Assembly: GCF_027943945.1 (NCBI RefSeq)
Contig: NZ_AP027141.1
Coordinates: forward strand, 1,178,001-1,242,000
DNA: 64,000 nucleotides
Direction: 5' to 3'
From: Microbacterium terricola
Lineage (GTDB): Bacteria; Actinomycetota; Actinomycetes; Actinomycetales; Microbacteriaceae
Part shown: positions 10,290 through 23,763 of the stretch, piece by piece
Layout: the number at the start of each line of letters is the position of its first letter
Numbering within the stretch: the stretch's first letter is position 1
Made by a program: the position numbers and the translations under genes
Notes under the pieces: model-generated
What the model was told of the DNA's origin: nothing
Seen by the model: the letters and a program-made list of their open reading frames with translations, nothing else
The model's database searches: none

Positions 10290-10700
10290 TCAGTACCAGC
10301 CGTACCTGTTCGAGTGGTTCAGTGCGGTGCAGGGCTTGGAGTAGCGGCCCGAGATGTATTTCATGCCCCACTTGATCTGGGTGGTGGCGCCGGTGCGCCA
10401 GTCCTTGCCCTGCGTGGCCATCTTCGTCCCCGGGTAGGCCTGGGGGATGCCGTACGCGCGGGAGGTGTTGCCGGCGGTCACGCGCCAGCCCGACTCGCGC
10501 TGCCACAGCTTGACGAGGCACGAGTACTGCGCGGTGCTCCATCCGCGCTGCTTGACGAGCTTCTTGGCGATGCTCTTGGCCACCGTCGGTGTCGTGACCG
10601 ACGCGGCTGCTGCCGGCGTCGCGTCGATTCCGGCGGCCGCAGGGACGACGCCCAGGGAAAGTGCCAGAGCAAGGGTCAGGGTGAGAGTGCGCTTTCGCAA
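10290..10700 (-). CDS. secreted lytic transglycosylase-like (SLT/lysozyme-fold) protein
   Basis: 136 residues from a TTG start at 10700 preceded by GGAGG; longer in-frame starts lack such a site. The N-terminus is a signal peptide (LRKRT then a Leu/Ala run ending in Ala-rich sequence near residue 34). The mature part has CLVKLWQRESGW, with catalytic-type Glu69, then RAYGIPQAYPGTKM. This matches small actinobacterial secreted muralytic proteins that cleave peptidoglycan near the cell surface. The C-terminus ends with NRYGWY, common in this group. It is probably exported by Sec. Confidence 0.8.
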   Translation of the reverse strand: MRKRTLTLTLALALSLGVVPAAAGIDATPAAAASVTTPTVAKSIAKKLVKQRGWSTAQYSCLVKLWQRESGWRVTAGNTSRAYGIPQAYPGTKMATQGKDWRTGATTQIKWGMKYISGRYSKPCTALNHSNRYGWY

Positions 10701-10809
10701 ACGCGCCTCCGATCTGTCGGGGAAGCTGGCTCCCGAACCGGAACCAAACTCTGGACACCCTAGGCGAGAGAATGCCACGTGACCTGGGTGAAACCTGGAC
10801 AGACGGTGA

Positions 10810-11049
10810 TCAGGGGCAGTGCATGAGCGGCTTCGGACCCGATCGGTCGAACGTGTGCGCGGTCATCGGTCGGCCGCACAGCGGGCACGCGCGCTCGGCG
10901 CGCTGCGCCGCCGACGGGGGTGCTTCGGCCTCGTACGGACCCACCGAGGCGGGCCCCGCCAGGCGGATGAGCGACGCGTTCACCCAGGCGTACAGGCCTC
11001 CCGCCGCACGGATCCGAGCGCGGAGGGGAACAGCATCCTTTCGTACCAT
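10810..11049 (-). CDS. small zinc-ribbon-like protein of unknown function
   Basis: 79 residues. The C-terminal third has CPLCGRPM then HTF and a terminal HCP, a possible zinc ribbon. The N-terminus (KDAVPLRARIRAAGG) is basic. No family is recognised. The start is ATG 11049, only 34 bp from the divergent MarR/OhrR-type gene, so both probably share the AT-rich operator region between them. Confidence 0.55.
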   Translation of the reverse strand: MVRKDAVPLRARIRAAGGLYAWVNASLIRLAGPASVGPYEAEAPPSAAQRAERACPLCGRPMTAHTFDRSGPKPLMHCP

Positions 11050-11054
11050 GATGA

Positions 11055-11077
11055 TTAGTGTACTAAACGATTAGGAT
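11055..11077 (+). promoter_or_regulatory. shared divergent operator and marR -10 box
   Basis: TTAGT-GT-ACTAA (11055-11066) is a perfect 5-2-5 inverted repeat in an otherwise GC-rich region. TAGGAT (11072-11077) is a -10 box exactly 6 nt before the marR ATG. The layout fits autorepression by the MarR protein. Confidence 0.5.
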
Positions 11078-11083
11078 GGGTGC

Positions 11084-11518
11084 ATGGACACCGCCGACGA
11101 CCTGCTCGCCCTCGACAACCAGGTGTGCTTCGCGATCGTCACCGCCGCCCGCAACGTCGTCTCGATCTACCGGCCGATCCTGGAGCCCCTCGGGCTGACG
11201 CACCCCCAGTACCTGGTGATGCTGGCCCTCTGGGAGAAGACGCCGCGGTCGTTGGGGGCGTTGGCCGAGGAGCTCGCGATGGAGCCGGCAACCCTGTCCC
11301 CGCTGGTGAAGCGCCTCGAGGGGCAGGGTCGCGTCCGCCGCACGCGGGACGGAGCGGACGAGCGGATGCTGGCGATCACGCTGACTGAGGAGGGCGCCGC
11401 GCTGCGCGCCCGGGCGCTCGACGTGCCGGGACAGGTGATGCGCAGCGTCGGCGCGGATGCCGGCCGTCTGCGCGATCTCCGAGACGCCCTCGCGCCTTTC
11501 GCCGGACGCCGCCGCTGA
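11084..11518 (+). CDS. MarR family regulator, OhrR-like
   Basis: 144 residues. The winged helix-turn-helix shows LTHPQYLVMLALWE, SLGALAEELAMEPATLSPLVKRLE and the wing residues RTRDGADERM. Cys15 lies in LDNQVCFAI, the position of the reactive Cys of OhrR-type organic-peroxide sensors, so a thiol-redox role is plausible. No ohr gene is visible beside it; the divergent neighbour is a zinc-ribbon protein. Expression is probably leaderless and autoregulated through the inverted repeat just upstream. Confidence 0.85.
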   Translation: MDTADDLLALDNQVCFAIVTAARNVVSIYRPILEPLGLTHPQYLVMLALWEKTPRSLGALAEELAMEPATLSPLVKRLEGQGRVRRTRDGADERMLAITLTEEGAALRARALDVPGQVMRSVGADAGRLRDLRDALAPFAGRRR

Positions 11519-11604
11519 CCGCGGAGCGACCAGGCGGCGACCGCCAGGTGAAGGTTCTCTCATCTTCCTAGCGACTCTCACGGCGCATTCATAGTGTCGG
11601 ATCC

Positions 11605-13881
11605 ATGGATGCCCCCTCCCGAACCTCCTCTCGTCGTGCCCGCATCGCCGTGGGCGTCACCGCCGCCGCTGTCGGGGCGTCGATGCTCGTCGCTCCCGCC
11701 GCGCAGGCCGCGGACCCGGTGACCATCGACCTCGTCACCGTGAACGACTTCCACGGCCGGATCGAGAACGAGCCGACCGGCGCGGCCGCCGGCATCGCCG
11801 CCCTCGCGGGTGCGGTGGACAGCATCCGTGCGAAGAACGCGAACACGGTCTTCGCGGCCGCGGGCGACCTCGTCGGCGCCTCGACCTTCACGTCCTTCAT
11901 CCAGGAGGACGAGCCGACGATCGCCGGCCTCAACGCCGCGGGCCTCGACGTGAGCTCGGTCGGCAACCACGAGTTCGACAAGGGCTGGTCCGACCTGCGC
12001 GACCGCATCCAGCCGCTGGCCGATTGGGACTACCTGGCCGCCAACCTCTTCGACCGCGTGAGCGGCGACCCGATCCTGCCCGAATACTCGGTCGAGACCT
12101 TCGGCGGCGTATCGATCGGCTTCATCGGCGCCGTCACGAACGAGCTGCCCAGTCTGGTGAGTCCGGCCGGCATCGCGGACGTGGTCGTGGGGGATGTCGC
12201 CGACAACGTCAACCGCGTCGCCGACGACCTGAGCGACGGCAACCCCGCCAACGGCGAGGCCGACGTCGTGGTGCTGCTCGTGCACGAGGGCGCGGCGACC
12301 GTGCAGCAGGCGTCGGCGACCGACCCGACCACCCCGTTCGGGCGGATCGTGACGCAGGTCGACGACGACGTCGATGCCATCGTGTCCGGGCACACCCACC
12401 TCGCCTACAACCACGTCATCGACGGGCGCCCGGTCATCTCGTCCGGTCAGTACGGCGAGAAGTTCAGCGACATGGTCATCCAGGTGGACCCGGACTCCAA
12501 GGACATCCTCTCGATGACGAACACCATCTACGACATGAAGAAGGGCGGGGTGCTGCAGTACACCGAGGATCCCGACATCCTGACCGACATCGTCAACCCG
12601 GCGAAGGCGGTCGCCGCCGTCAAGGGCGCGGTGCCGCTCGGCGACATCACCGCGGACTTCAACCGGGCGCTGCAGCCCGGCGTCGACAGCAACGGCAACC
12701 CCGTCCTCGTGGAGAACCGTGGCGGCGAGTCCACCCTCGGCAACTGGGTCGCCGACGTCCAGCTCTGGGCGGCTCAGCAGGACAAGCCCGACACGCAGAT
12801 CGCGTTCATGAACCCCGGCGGGCTGCGCGCCAACCTGCGCTACGCGTCCACCGGCGCAGCAGACCCGGACGGCAACGTCACCTACAAGGAGGCTGCCGAC
12901 GTGCAGCCGTTCGCCAACACGCTGGTCACGCTGAGTCTCACCGGAGACCAGATCCGCCAGGTGCTCGAGCAGCAGTGGCAGCCGGCGGCGGCGTCCAGGC
13001 CGTTCCTGAAGCTCGGCATCTCCGAAGGCTTCACGTACACCTTCGACCCCACGGCCGCAGCAGGGTCGCGCATCACCGGAATGCAGCTCGACGGGGCGCC
13101 CGTCGATCCTGCGGCGAGCTACGGAGTCGTGGTCAACAGCTTCCTGGCGGCCGGCGGTGACAACTTCGGGGCGTTCACGCTCGGGACGGGCAAGGCCGAT
13201 TCGGGCAAGGTCGACCTCGAGTCGGTCGTGCAGTGGTTCCAGGAGTACGAGACCGCGGCTCCCGATCTGGCCCAGCGCGCTGTCGGGGTCGCCATCACCC
13301 CGCCGGGGGCGAAGGGGTACGCGGTCGGTCAGACCATCGACATCGCCCTGTCGTCGCTCGACTTCACGACGACGGAGACACCCGCGTCGACCGTCACGGT
13401 GTCGATCGGGCGCAAGACCCTGGGGACGGCGACGATCGATCGTGCGCTCACCACCGCGAACGACCTCACCGGCACCGCGACGCTCTCGGTGAAGGTGCCC
13501 AAGCGTGCGGTGGGCGAGACGGCGCTGAAGATCACGACCCCGACGGGCACGAGCATCTCGGTGCCGATCACCGTCTACGAGAAGGCGAAGTCGTTCGTCA
13601 CCGGATCGCCGAGCGCACACATCGTGAAGAGCGGTGCGCCGCTGAGCTACACGGTGCGCGTCCGCACCTCGGACCGGTCGTACGCGACGGGCGAGATCGC
13701 AATCCGTGACGGGAAGAAGACGATCGCCACCGCGACGCTGACCGAGTCCGACAAGGGCCGGATCACCGTCGCGCTGCCGGCGCTCGACCGCGGCCTGCAC
13801 TGGCTCTCGGCCGCCTACGCGGGCGACGACGACACGAAGGGCTCCACCGGCCACAAGAGCCCGGTGCTGGTGCGTCGCTGA
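11605..13881 (+). CDS. secreted bifunctional metallophosphatase/5'-nucleotidase with Ig-like C-terminus
   Basis: 758 residues. A signal peptide (residues 1 to about 35, ending AAQAA) directs export. The calcineurin-like domain has the dinuclear metal motifs NDFHGR (47-52), GDLVGAS (87-93), GNHEFDKG (120-127) and a GHTH box near 260. The 5'-nucleotidase C domain follows to about residue 560, including NPGGLRANL and a late NSFLAAGGDNF segment. The remaining 190 residues resemble two Ig-like beta-sandwich repeats. It should hydrolyse extracellular nucleotides for phosphate or nucleoside salvage. There is no LPXTG anchor. A TAGTGT box lies 7 nt before the ATG. Confidence 0.9.
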   Translation: MDAPSRTSSRRARIAVGVTAAAVGASMLVAPAAQAADPVTIDLVTVNDFHGRIENEPTGAAAGIAALAGAVDSIRAKNANTVFAAAGDLVGASTFTSFIQEDEPTIAGLNAAGLDVSSVGNHEFDKGWSDLRDRIQPLADWDYLAANLFDRVSGDPILPEYSVETFGGVSIGFIGAVTNELPSLVSPAGIADVVVGDVADNVNRVADDLSDGNPANGEADVVVLLVHEGAATVQQASATDPTTPFGRIVTQVDDDVDAIVSGHTHLAYNHVIDGRPVISSGQYGEKFSDMVIQVDPDSKDILSMTNTIYDMKKGGVLQYTEDPDILTDIVNPAKAVAAVKGAVPLGDITADFNRALQPGVDSNGNPVLVENRGGESTLGNWVADVQLWAAQQDKPDTQIAFMNPGGLRANLRYASTGAADPDGNVTYKEAADVQPFANTLVTLSLTGDQIRQVLEQQWQPAAASRPFLKLGISEGFTYTFDPTAAAGSRITGMQLDGAPVDPAASYGVVVNSFLAAGGDNFGAFTLGTGKADSGKVDLESVVQWFQEYETAAPDLAQRAVGVAITPPGAKGYAVGQTIDIALSSLDFTTTETPASTVTVSIGRKTLGTATIDRALTTANDLTGTATLSVKVPKRAVGETALKITTPTGTSISVPITVYEKAKSFVTGSPSAHIVKSGAPLSYTVRVRTSDRSYATGEIAIRDGKKTIATATLTESDKGRITVALPALDRGLHWLSAAYAGDDDTKGSTGHKSPVLVRR

Positions 13882-13898
13882 GAGTGAGCCCGGCCCCC

Positions 13899-13921
13899 GT
13901 GTCGGAGGCCCCGCCTACACT
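13899..13921 (+). promoter_or_regulatory. RecA-NDp/PafBC-like promoter of uvrA
   Basis: GTGTCGGAG, an 8-bp spacer and TACACT fit TTGTCRGTG-N8-TAnnnT. The GTG start of uvrA begins 6 nt later, exactly as at uvrB. The 25-bp block 13894-13918 differs from 7736-7760 at one base only. Confidence 0.7.
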
Positions 13922-13927
13922 TGACTG

Positions 13928-16831
<2,904 letters not shown>

Positions 16832-16840
16832 CCGATCGGC

Positions 16841-18739
16841 ATGGCCGCATCACTTCCGTACCGCCCGAAGGCGGGCGAGATCCCCACGAACCCCGGCGTG
16901 TACCGCTTCCGCGATGCCCAGGGGCGCGTGCTGTACGTCGGCAAGGCCAAGAACCTCCGCGCGCGGCTCAGCAACTACTTCGCGCCCCTGCACACGCTGC
17001 ACGAGCGCACCCGGCGCATGGTCACGACCGCGGCGTCGGTCGAGTGGACGGTCGTCGCCACCGACGTCGATTCGCTGCAGCTCGAGTACATGTGGATCAA
17101 GGAGTTCGATCCGCCGTTCAACGTCCGCTACAAGGACGACAAGTCGTACCCCTACATGGCGATCACGCTCGCCGACGAGGCGCCGCGGGTGATCGTCACG
17201 CGCAACCGCAAGATCAGGGGCGCGAAGTACTTCGGGCCCTACCCGAAGGTGTGGGCGGTCCACGACACGATCGACCTGATGATCAAGGTGTTCCCGATCC
17301 GCACCTGCTCCGACTCCTCGTACAAGAAGGCGATGGCGACAGGGCGGCCGTGCTTCCCCGGCCAGATCGGCCGGTGCGGCGGGCCCTGCTCGATGAAGGT
17401 CACCATCGAGGAGCACCGCGCGATCGTCGACGACTTCATCGCGTTCATGTCCGGGGGCGACCAGCGGTTCGCGCGGGCGCTGATGGCGCGCATGCGCGAG
17501 GCCTCGGCGGCGATGGACTACGAAGCGGCGGCCGGCTACCGCGACAAGCTGCAGTCGATCGACTCGGTCCTCAGCCGCAGCGCCCTCGTGCTCGCCGCCG
17601 ACACCGACGCCGACCTGTTCGGCATCGCCGAGGACGAGCTCGCGGCGACCGTGCAGCACTTCGTCATCCGCGGCGGCCGGGTGCGCGGTGTGCGGGCGAC
17701 CACGATCGAGAAGGAGCTCGACATCTCGGGCGCCGATCTCGTCGACCAGGTCCTCCAGCGCAGCTACGGCGACGCCACGGCATCCGACATCCCGAAGCAG
17801 GTGCTCGTGCCGGTGCTTCCCGACGACGCTGCCGAGCTGGAGCAGTGGCTCCGCGAGCGCCGAGGCAAGAACGTCAGCCTGCAGGTCGCGCAGCGCGGGC
17901 GCAAGGCCGAGCTGATGAAGACGGCGACTCTCAACGCCCAGCAGGCGCTGATGCTGCACAAGACCCGGCGCACGAGCGACTACGTCGCCCGCAGCCAGGC
18001 GCTCACCGATCTGCAGGAGGCGCTCGGGCTCGAGGAGGCGCCGCTGCGCATCGAGTGCTTCGACGTCTCGCATCTGTCCGGCACCAATGTGGTCGCCTCG
18101 ATGGTCGTGTTCGAAGACGGACTGCCGCGCAAGGACCAGTACCGGTCGTTCGGGGTCGCCGAGACCACGGACGACACCGACTCGCTCTACCAGGTGCTGA
18201 CCAGGCGGCTCGCGCACATCGATCGCGCCGAGGAGGCGGACGAGCCGGCGCCCGACGTGACGGCCGACGGCGAAGTGGTGACCGAGCGCAAGCGCCCGCG
18301 TTTCGCCTACCGGCCGCAGCTTCTCGTCGTCGACGGCGGCCAGCCGCAGGTGGCCGCCGCCGCGCGCGCCCTCGCTGACGCCGGTCACTCCGAGATCGCC
18401 CTGTGCGGCATCGCCAAGCGGCTCGAGGAGGTGTGGCTGCCGGGGGAGGAGTACCCCGTCATCCTGCCGCGGACGTCTGAGGCCCTGTACCTCATGCAGC
18501 GGCTGCGCGACGAGGCGCACCGCTTCGCGATCACGCACCAGCGCCGTCGCCGGCGCCGCGACATCCAGAGCGTTCTGGCCGAGGTGCCCGGCCTCGGGGA
18601 CGCGCGCATCAAGGCCCTCCTGCGCCACTTCGGCTCCGTCGCCGCGCTCAAGCAGGCCGCGCCGGACGAGATCACGCAGCTCTCGGGCATCGGCCCGAAG
18701 CTCGCCGATGCGATCCATGCGCATCTGCAGGCCGGGTAG
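16841..18739 (+). CDS. uvrC: excinuclease ABC subunit C
   Basis: 632 residues. UvrC makes both incisions in excision repair. The GIY-YIG nuclease is at residues 15-95 ([20 protein letters not shown]), the UVR domain that binds UvrB near 208-240 and the RNase-H-like endonuclease at about 380-540 ([21 protein letters not shown]). Tandem helix-hairpin-helix motifs lie at the C-terminus ([24 protein letters not shown]). It lies 9 bp after uvrA and upstream of rapZ and whiA, a conserved actinobacterial order. Confidence 0.97.
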   Translation: MAASLPYRPKAGEIPTNPGVYRFRDAQGRVLYVGKAKNLRARLSNYFAPLHTLHERTRRMVTTAASVEWTVVATDVDSLQLEYMWIKEFDPPFNVRYKDDKSYPYMAITLADEAPRVIVTRNRKIRGAKYFGPYPKVWAVHDTIDLMIKVFPIRTCSDSSYKKAMATGRPCFPGQIGRCGGPCSMKVTIEEHRAIVDDFIAFMSGGDQRFARALMARMREASAAMDYEAAAGYRDKLQSIDSVLSRSALVLAADTDADLFGIAEDELAATVQHFVIRGGRVRGVRATTIEKELDISGADLVDQVLQRSYGDATASDIPKQVLVPVLPDDAAELEQWLRERRGKNVSLQVAQRGRKAELMKTATLNAQQALMLHKTRRTSDYVARSQALTDLQEALGLEEAPLRIECFDVSHLSGTNVVASMVVFEDGLPRKDQYRSFGVAETTDDTDSLYQVLTRRLAHIDRAEEADEPAPDVTADGEVVTERKRPRFAYRPQLLVVDGGQPQVAAAARALADAGHSEIALCGIAKRLEEVWLPGEEYPVILPRTSEALYLMQRLRDEAHRFAITHQRRRRRRDIQSVLAEVPGLGDARIKALLRHFGSVAALKQAAPDEITQLSGIGPKLADAIHAHLQAG

Positions 18740-18762
18740 GCTGGGCGCGAAAAGGGAGCGCG

Positions 18763-19635
18763 ATGGCCGAGGGTGAGACCGGGGAGGTCCTGATCGTCAC
18801 CGGCATGTCCGGGGCAGGACGATCGACCGCCGCAGACGCGCTCGAAGACCTCGACTGGTACGTCGTCGACAACCTGCCGCCGCAGATGCTGCGGCCCCTC
18901 ATCGACCTGACCGAGCTCGCCAGCGGCGCGCTCCCGCGGGTGGCCGTGGTCGTCGACGTCCGTGGCCGCGACCTGTTCGCGGATCTGCCCGAGGCGATGC
19001 GGGTGCTCCGGGAGGGCCGCCAGATCCGGGTCGTCTTCCTCGACGCCGCCGACGATGTGCTGGTGCGCCGCTTCGAGGCGGTGCGGCGCCCGCATCCGCT
19101 CCAGTACGACGGCACGATCCTCGACGGGATCCGCCGCGAGCGCGATCGGCTGGAGGCCGTGCGCGAGAACGCCGACGTCATCATCGACACGTCGAATTAC
19201 AACATCCACCAGCTCGCGACGCAGATCGTCGAGCTGTTCGCGGCGCAGGGGAGTGCGCGGCACACCCTCACCGTGATGAGCTTCGGCTTCAAGTACGGGC
19301 TGCCGCCGGACGCCGACCTGGTCGCCGACATGCGGTTCCTGCCCAACCCGTTCTGGGACGAGAGCCTGCGCGGCCTCACCGGAGAGGACGCCGCCGTCGC
19401 CGACTACGTGTTCGCGCAGGAGGGCGCTCAGGAGTTCCTGGACGCCTACGCCGCCGCGCTGGCCCCGGTCATCGCGGGCTATCAGCGCGAGAACAAGCGG
19501 CACTCCGTCGTCGCCGTCGGCTGCACCGGCGGCAAGCACCGCTCCGTCGCGGTCGCGAAGGCGCTCGCTGCGCGGCTCGCGGCGAATCCCGGCGTCGCGG
19601 TGCGCGTGAAGCATCGCGACCTCGGGCGGGAGTAG
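18763..19635 (+). CDS. rapZ: RapZ/YvcJ family nucleotide-binding protein
   Basis: 290 residues. The family binds ATP/GTP; in enterobacteria it is an RNase adapter, while the actinobacterial role is less clear. The P-loop reads GMSGAGRST (14-22) with Arg in place of the usual Lys, common in actinobacterial members. The C-terminal domain has [10 protein letters not shown] and the conserved [14 protein letters not shown]. The start has an AAAGGGAGC ribosome-binding site. A TAGGCT box at 18737-18742 gives it a possible own promoter. The yvcK gene usually found between rapZ and whiA is absent here. Confidence 0.93.
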   Translation: MAEGETGEVLIVTGMSGAGRSTAADALEDLDWYVVDNLPPQMLRPLIDLTELASGALPRVAVVVDVRGRDLFADLPEAMRVLREGRQIRVVFLDAADDVLVRRFEAVRRPHPLQYDGTILDGIRRERDRLEAVRENADVIIDTSNYNIHQLATQIVELFAAQGSARHTLTVMSFGFKYGLPPDADLVADMRFLPNPFWDESLRGLTGEDAAVADYVFAQEGAQEFLDAYAAALAPVIAGYQRENKRHSVVAVGCTGGKHRSVAVAKALAARLAANPGVAVRVKHRDLGRE

Positions 19636-19691
19636 CCCGCGAGGGTTAGGCTTGTCGTTCATCCCCACACTCCCCGAACGCGAGGATCTCC

Positions 19692-20669
19692 GTGTCGCTG
19701 ACCGCTGACGTGAAGGCAGAGCTTGCCGCCGCCCGCGACCCCCGTCCCTCCGCGCGTGTCGCCGAGCTGACCGCCCTGCTGCGGTTCTCCGGCGGCCTTC
19801 ATTCCATCGCCGGCCGCGTCGCCGTCGAGGCCGAGCTGGAGAGCGACATGCTCGCCCGCCGGGTGGCCCGCGATCTCATGGAGATCTACGGCGTCCGCCC
19901 CGAGCTGGTGCACGTGCAGGGCTCCGGCGGCCGCGCGGGCAGCCACTACGCCGTGCGCGTGATCGACGGCGGCGAGACCCTCGCGCGTCAGACCGGTCTC
20001 CTCGATCAACGCCGCCGCCCCGTGCGCGGCCTGCCGAACAAGCTGACGACCGGAGCGCGCCCCGACCTCGCCGCGATCTGGCGTGGCGCCTTCCTGGCGG
20101 CGGGCAGCCTCAGCGACCCCGGCCGGTCGGCGGCGCTCGAGATCACGTGCCCGTCCGGGGAGGCCGCCATGGCGCTCGTCGGCGCGGCGCACCGCCTCGG
20201 CATCTCGGCCAAGGCCCGCGAGGTCCGCGGCGTGCCGCGCGTGGTCGTCCGCGAAGGCGAGGCCATCCGCACCGCCCTCGCGCAGATGGGCGCCGAGAAG
20301 GCGGCCGCCGAGTGGGACCAGCTGCGCCAGCGGCGCGAGGTGCGCGCAGGCGTCAACCGGCTCGTCAACTTCGACGACGCGAACCTGCGGCGTTCCGCCC
20401 AGGCCGCGGTCGCCGCATGCGCACGCGTCGAGCGCGCGCTCGAGATCCTCGGCGACGAGGTGCCGGAGCACCTCCGCGAGGCGGGCGACCTGCGACTGGC
20501 GCACCGCGACGCGAGCCTCGACGAGCTCGGCCACCACGCCGACCCTCCGCTGACGAAGGATGCTGTGGCCGGCCGCATCCGTCGCCTGCTGGCCATGGCC
20601 GACAAGAAGGCCGAGCAGGACGGCGTCCCCGACACGGAATCGGCCGTCCCGGCCGGCCTCGAGGACTGA
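19692..20669 (+). CDS. whiA: DNA-binding protein WhiA (sporulation/cell-division regulator family)
   Basis: 325 residues from GTG with GGATC upstream. WhiA combines a LAGLIDADG-like N-terminal fold (about residues 10-215; [28 protein letters not shown]) with a C-terminal helix-turn-helix (about 245-310; [23 protein letters not shown]). In Streptomyces it co-activates sporulation septation genes with WhiB; in non-sporulating actinobacteria and firmicutes it affects division and the chromosome. A TAGGCT box at 19647-19652 may be its own promoter. Confidence 0.95.
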   Translation: MSLTADVKAELAAARDPRPSARVAELTALLRFSGGLHSIAGRVAVEAELESDMLARRVARDLMEIYGVRPELVHVQGSGGRAGSHYAVRVIDGGETLARQTGLLDQRRRPVRGLPNKLTTGARPDLAAIWRGAFLAAGSLSDPGRSAALEITCPSGEAAMALVGAAHRLGISAKAREVRGVPRVVVREGEAIRTALAQMGAEKAAAEWDQLRQRREVRAGVNRLVNFDDANLRRSAQAAVAACARVERALEILGDEVPEHLREAGDLRLAHRDASLDELGHHADPPLTKDAVAGRIRRLLAMADKKAEQDGVPDTESAVPAGLED

Positions 20670-20697
20670 TCCGCCCGCTCTCTTCTCGGCGTTCGTC

Positions 20698-20719
20698 ACA
20701 GGGGGAATCAACCCCCTGT
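20698..20719. terminator. hairpin between whiA and sodA
   Basis: ACAGGGGG and CCCCCTGT form a perfect 8-bp stem with a 6-nt AATCAA loop, 28 bases after the whiA stop and 20 bases before the sodA -10 box. A terminator for whiA is the simplest reading; no T-run follows. Confidence 0.5.
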
Positions 20720-20738
20720 CGCCGCGGTTCCCGCTCAG

Positions 20739-20744
20739 TAGGAT
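20739..20744 (+). promoter_or_regulatory. predicted sodA -10 box (TAGGAT)
   Basis: TAGGAT fits TAnnnT and lies 62 nt before the sodA ATG. No convincing -35 is visible 16-18 nt upstream. Confidence 0.35.
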
Positions 20745-20806
20745 GAGGACGTCACCCTCGCTGCGCCGGGGAACCTCGGCGCCGCGCCGACAGGAAAGAA
20801 GAGAAC

Positions 20807-21433
20807 ATGGCGAAGTATTCCCTCCCCGAACTCCCCTATGACTACGCGGCGCTCGAGCCGAGCATCAGCGCCACGATCATGGAGCTGCATCACTCGAAGC
20901 ACCACCAGGCGTACGTCACGGGCGCGAACACCGCGCTCGACCAGCTCGCCGAAGCACGCGACAAGGGCGACTTCGCGAACGTCAACAAGCTCGAGAAGGA
21001 CCTCGCGTTCAACCTCGGCGGCCACACCAACCACTCCATCTTCTGGACGAACCTCTCGCCGAACGGCGGCGACAAGCCCACCGGCGACCTCGCCAGCGCG
21101 GTGGACGACCACTTCGGCTCGTTCGACAAGTTCCAGGCCCACTTCACCGCCGCAGCGCTCGGCGTGCAGGGCTCGGGCTGGGCGGGTCTGTTCTGGGACT
21201 CGATCGGCGAGAACCTGATCATCCAGCAGTTCTTCGACCAGCAGTCGCAGTTCGCGGCCGGCAGCGTTCCGCTGCTGCTCCTCGACGTCTGGGAGCACGC
21301 GTACTACCTCGACTACAAGAACGTCCGCGCCGACTACGTCAAGGCGTTCTGGAACATCGCGAACTGGGAGAACGTTCAGCAGCGCTTCACGACGGCCCGT
21401 GAGAAGACCGGGGGCCTGCTGGTACTGTCATAG
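20807..21433 (+). CDS. sodA: superoxide dismutase (Mn/Fe family)
   Basis: 208 residues. It converts superoxide to hydrogen peroxide and oxygen in the cytoplasm. The family metal ligands are in place: His near residue 28 ([11 protein letters not shown]), His near 77 ([10 protein letters not shown]), and Asp/His in [23 protein letters not shown] is the conserved core stretch. No signal peptide is present. A GAAAGAAGAGAA ribosome-binding region precedes the ATG. Whether Mn or Fe is bound cannot be settled by eye. Confidence 0.95.
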   Translation: MAKYSLPELPYDYAALEPSISATIMELHHSKHHQAYVTGANTALDQLAEARDKGDFANVNKLEKDLAFNLGGHTNHSIFWTNLSPNGGDKPTGDLASAVDDHFGSFDKFQAHFTAAALGVQGSGWAGLFWDSIGENLIIQQFFDQQSQFAAGSVPLLLLDVWEHAYYLDYKNVRADYVKAFWNIANWENVQQRFTTAREKTGGLLVLS

Positions 21434-21487
21434 CAAGTGGGCCTCCCGGTGGGATGGCCCGCCGGGACGCCGTTGTCCTACGTCTGA

Positions 21488-22537
<1,050 letters not shown>

Positions 22538-22548
22538 GCGATCACCTC

Positions 22549-23763
22549 ATGGCTCTGCGCACCCTCGATTCGCTGGGTTCGCTCGCCGGCAAGCGCGTCA
22601 TCGTCCGTGTCGACTTCAACGTCCCCCTGAAGGACGGCGTCATCACGGACGATGGCCGCGTGCGGGCAGCGCTCCCCACGATCAACCACCTCATCAACCA
22701 GGGCGCACGCGTCATCGCGTGCTCGCACCTGGGACGCCCGGACGGATCACCTGATCCGAAGTACAGCCTCGCCCCCGTCGCCCAGCGACTGAGCGAGCTG
22801 CTGGGCAAGCCGGTCGCGTTCGCGCGCGACACCGTCGGCGAATCCGCCCACGAGGCGGTCGCCGCCCTCGAGGACGGCGACGTCGCGGTCATCGAGAACC
22901 TGCGGTTCAACGCGGGCGAGACCGCGAAGGACGAGGGGGAGCGCGGCGCGTTCGCCCGCCAGCTCGCGGACCTCGGCGACGTGCTGGTCTCCGACGGCTT
23001 CGGCGTCGTGCACCGCAAGCAGGCGAGCGTCTACGACCTCGCCGAGATCCTGCCGTCGGCCGCCGGTTTCCTCATCGAGAAGGAGGTCGACGTGCTCGAC
23101 CGCCTGACCGAGAACCCGGAGCGCCCCTACACGGTGGTGCTCGGAGGATCGAAGGTGAGCGACAAGCTGGGTGTCATCGAGCACCTGCTGCCGCGCGTGG
23201 AGAAGATCTGCGTCGGCGGCGGCATGATGTACACCTTCCTGGCCGCTCAGGGCTCGAAGGTGGGCAAGAGCCTGCTCGAGGAGGATCAGATCGACACGGT
23301 CAAGGGCTACCTCGCCCAGGCCGCAGAGCGGGGCGTCGAGTTCGTCCTGCCCGTCGACGCCGTGATGGCAGCATCCTTCTCCGCCGATGCGGCGCACGAG
23401 ATCGCGGATGCAGACAAGCTCGAGGAGACCCCGTTCGGCGCCGAGGGCCTCGGCCTCGACATCGGGCCGGAGACCTCGACGCAGTTCGCCGACGCGATCC
23501 GCGACAGCAAGACGGTGTTCTGGAACGGCCCGATGGGCGTGTTCGAGATGGACGCGTTCGCCTCGGGCACCCAGGCGGTCGCGAAGGCGCTCACCGAGGT
23601 CGACGGCCTCAGCGTCGTCGGCGGCGGCGACTCCGCCGCGGCGGTACGCCAGCTCGGGTTCACCGACGACCAGTTCGGTCACATCTCGACGGGCGGAGGC
23701 GCCAGCCTCGAGTTCCTCGAGGGCAAGAAGCTACCAGGGCTGGAGGTCCTCGGATGGTCGTAG
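22549..23763 (+). CDS. pgk: phosphoglycerate kinase
   Basis: 404 residues. It transfers phosphate from 1,3-bisphosphoglycerate to ADP. VRVDFNVPLKDG is the N-terminal substrate loop, GGSKVSDKLGV and GGGMMYTFL line the active site, and GGGDSAAAV is the nucleotide-binding loop. ATG 22549 gives the standard N-terminus (MALRTLDSLG); an in-frame start at 22480 would lie inside gap. The ribosome-binding site is weak, so translation may depend on coupling with gap. The 3' end overlaps tpiA by 10 bp. Confidence 0.96.
   Translation: MALRTLDSLGSLAGKRVIVRVDFNVPLKDGVITDDGRVRAALPTINHLINQGARVIACSHLGRPDGSPDPKYSLAPVAQRLSELLGKPVAFARDTVGESAHEAVAALEDGDVAVIENLRFNAGETAKDEGERGAFARQLADLGDVLVSDGFGVVHRKQASVYDLAEILPSAAGFLIEKEVDVLDRLTENPERPYTVVLGGSKVSDKLGVIEHLLPRVEKICVGGGMMYTFLAAQGSKVGKSLLEEDQIDTVKGYLAQAAERGVEFVLPVDAVMAASFSADAAHEIADADKLEETPFGAEGLGLDIGPETSTQFADAIRDSKTVFWNGPMGVFEMDAFASGTQAVAKALTEVDGLSVVGGGDSAAAVRQLGFTDDQFGHISTGGGASLEFLEGKKLPGLEVLGWS

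Noticed and set aside
21434..21470. GC-rich inverted repeats after sodA as a terminator
   Set aside because: Several short mutually exclusive stems of 6-7 bp are possible, none clearly better than expected for this base composition.
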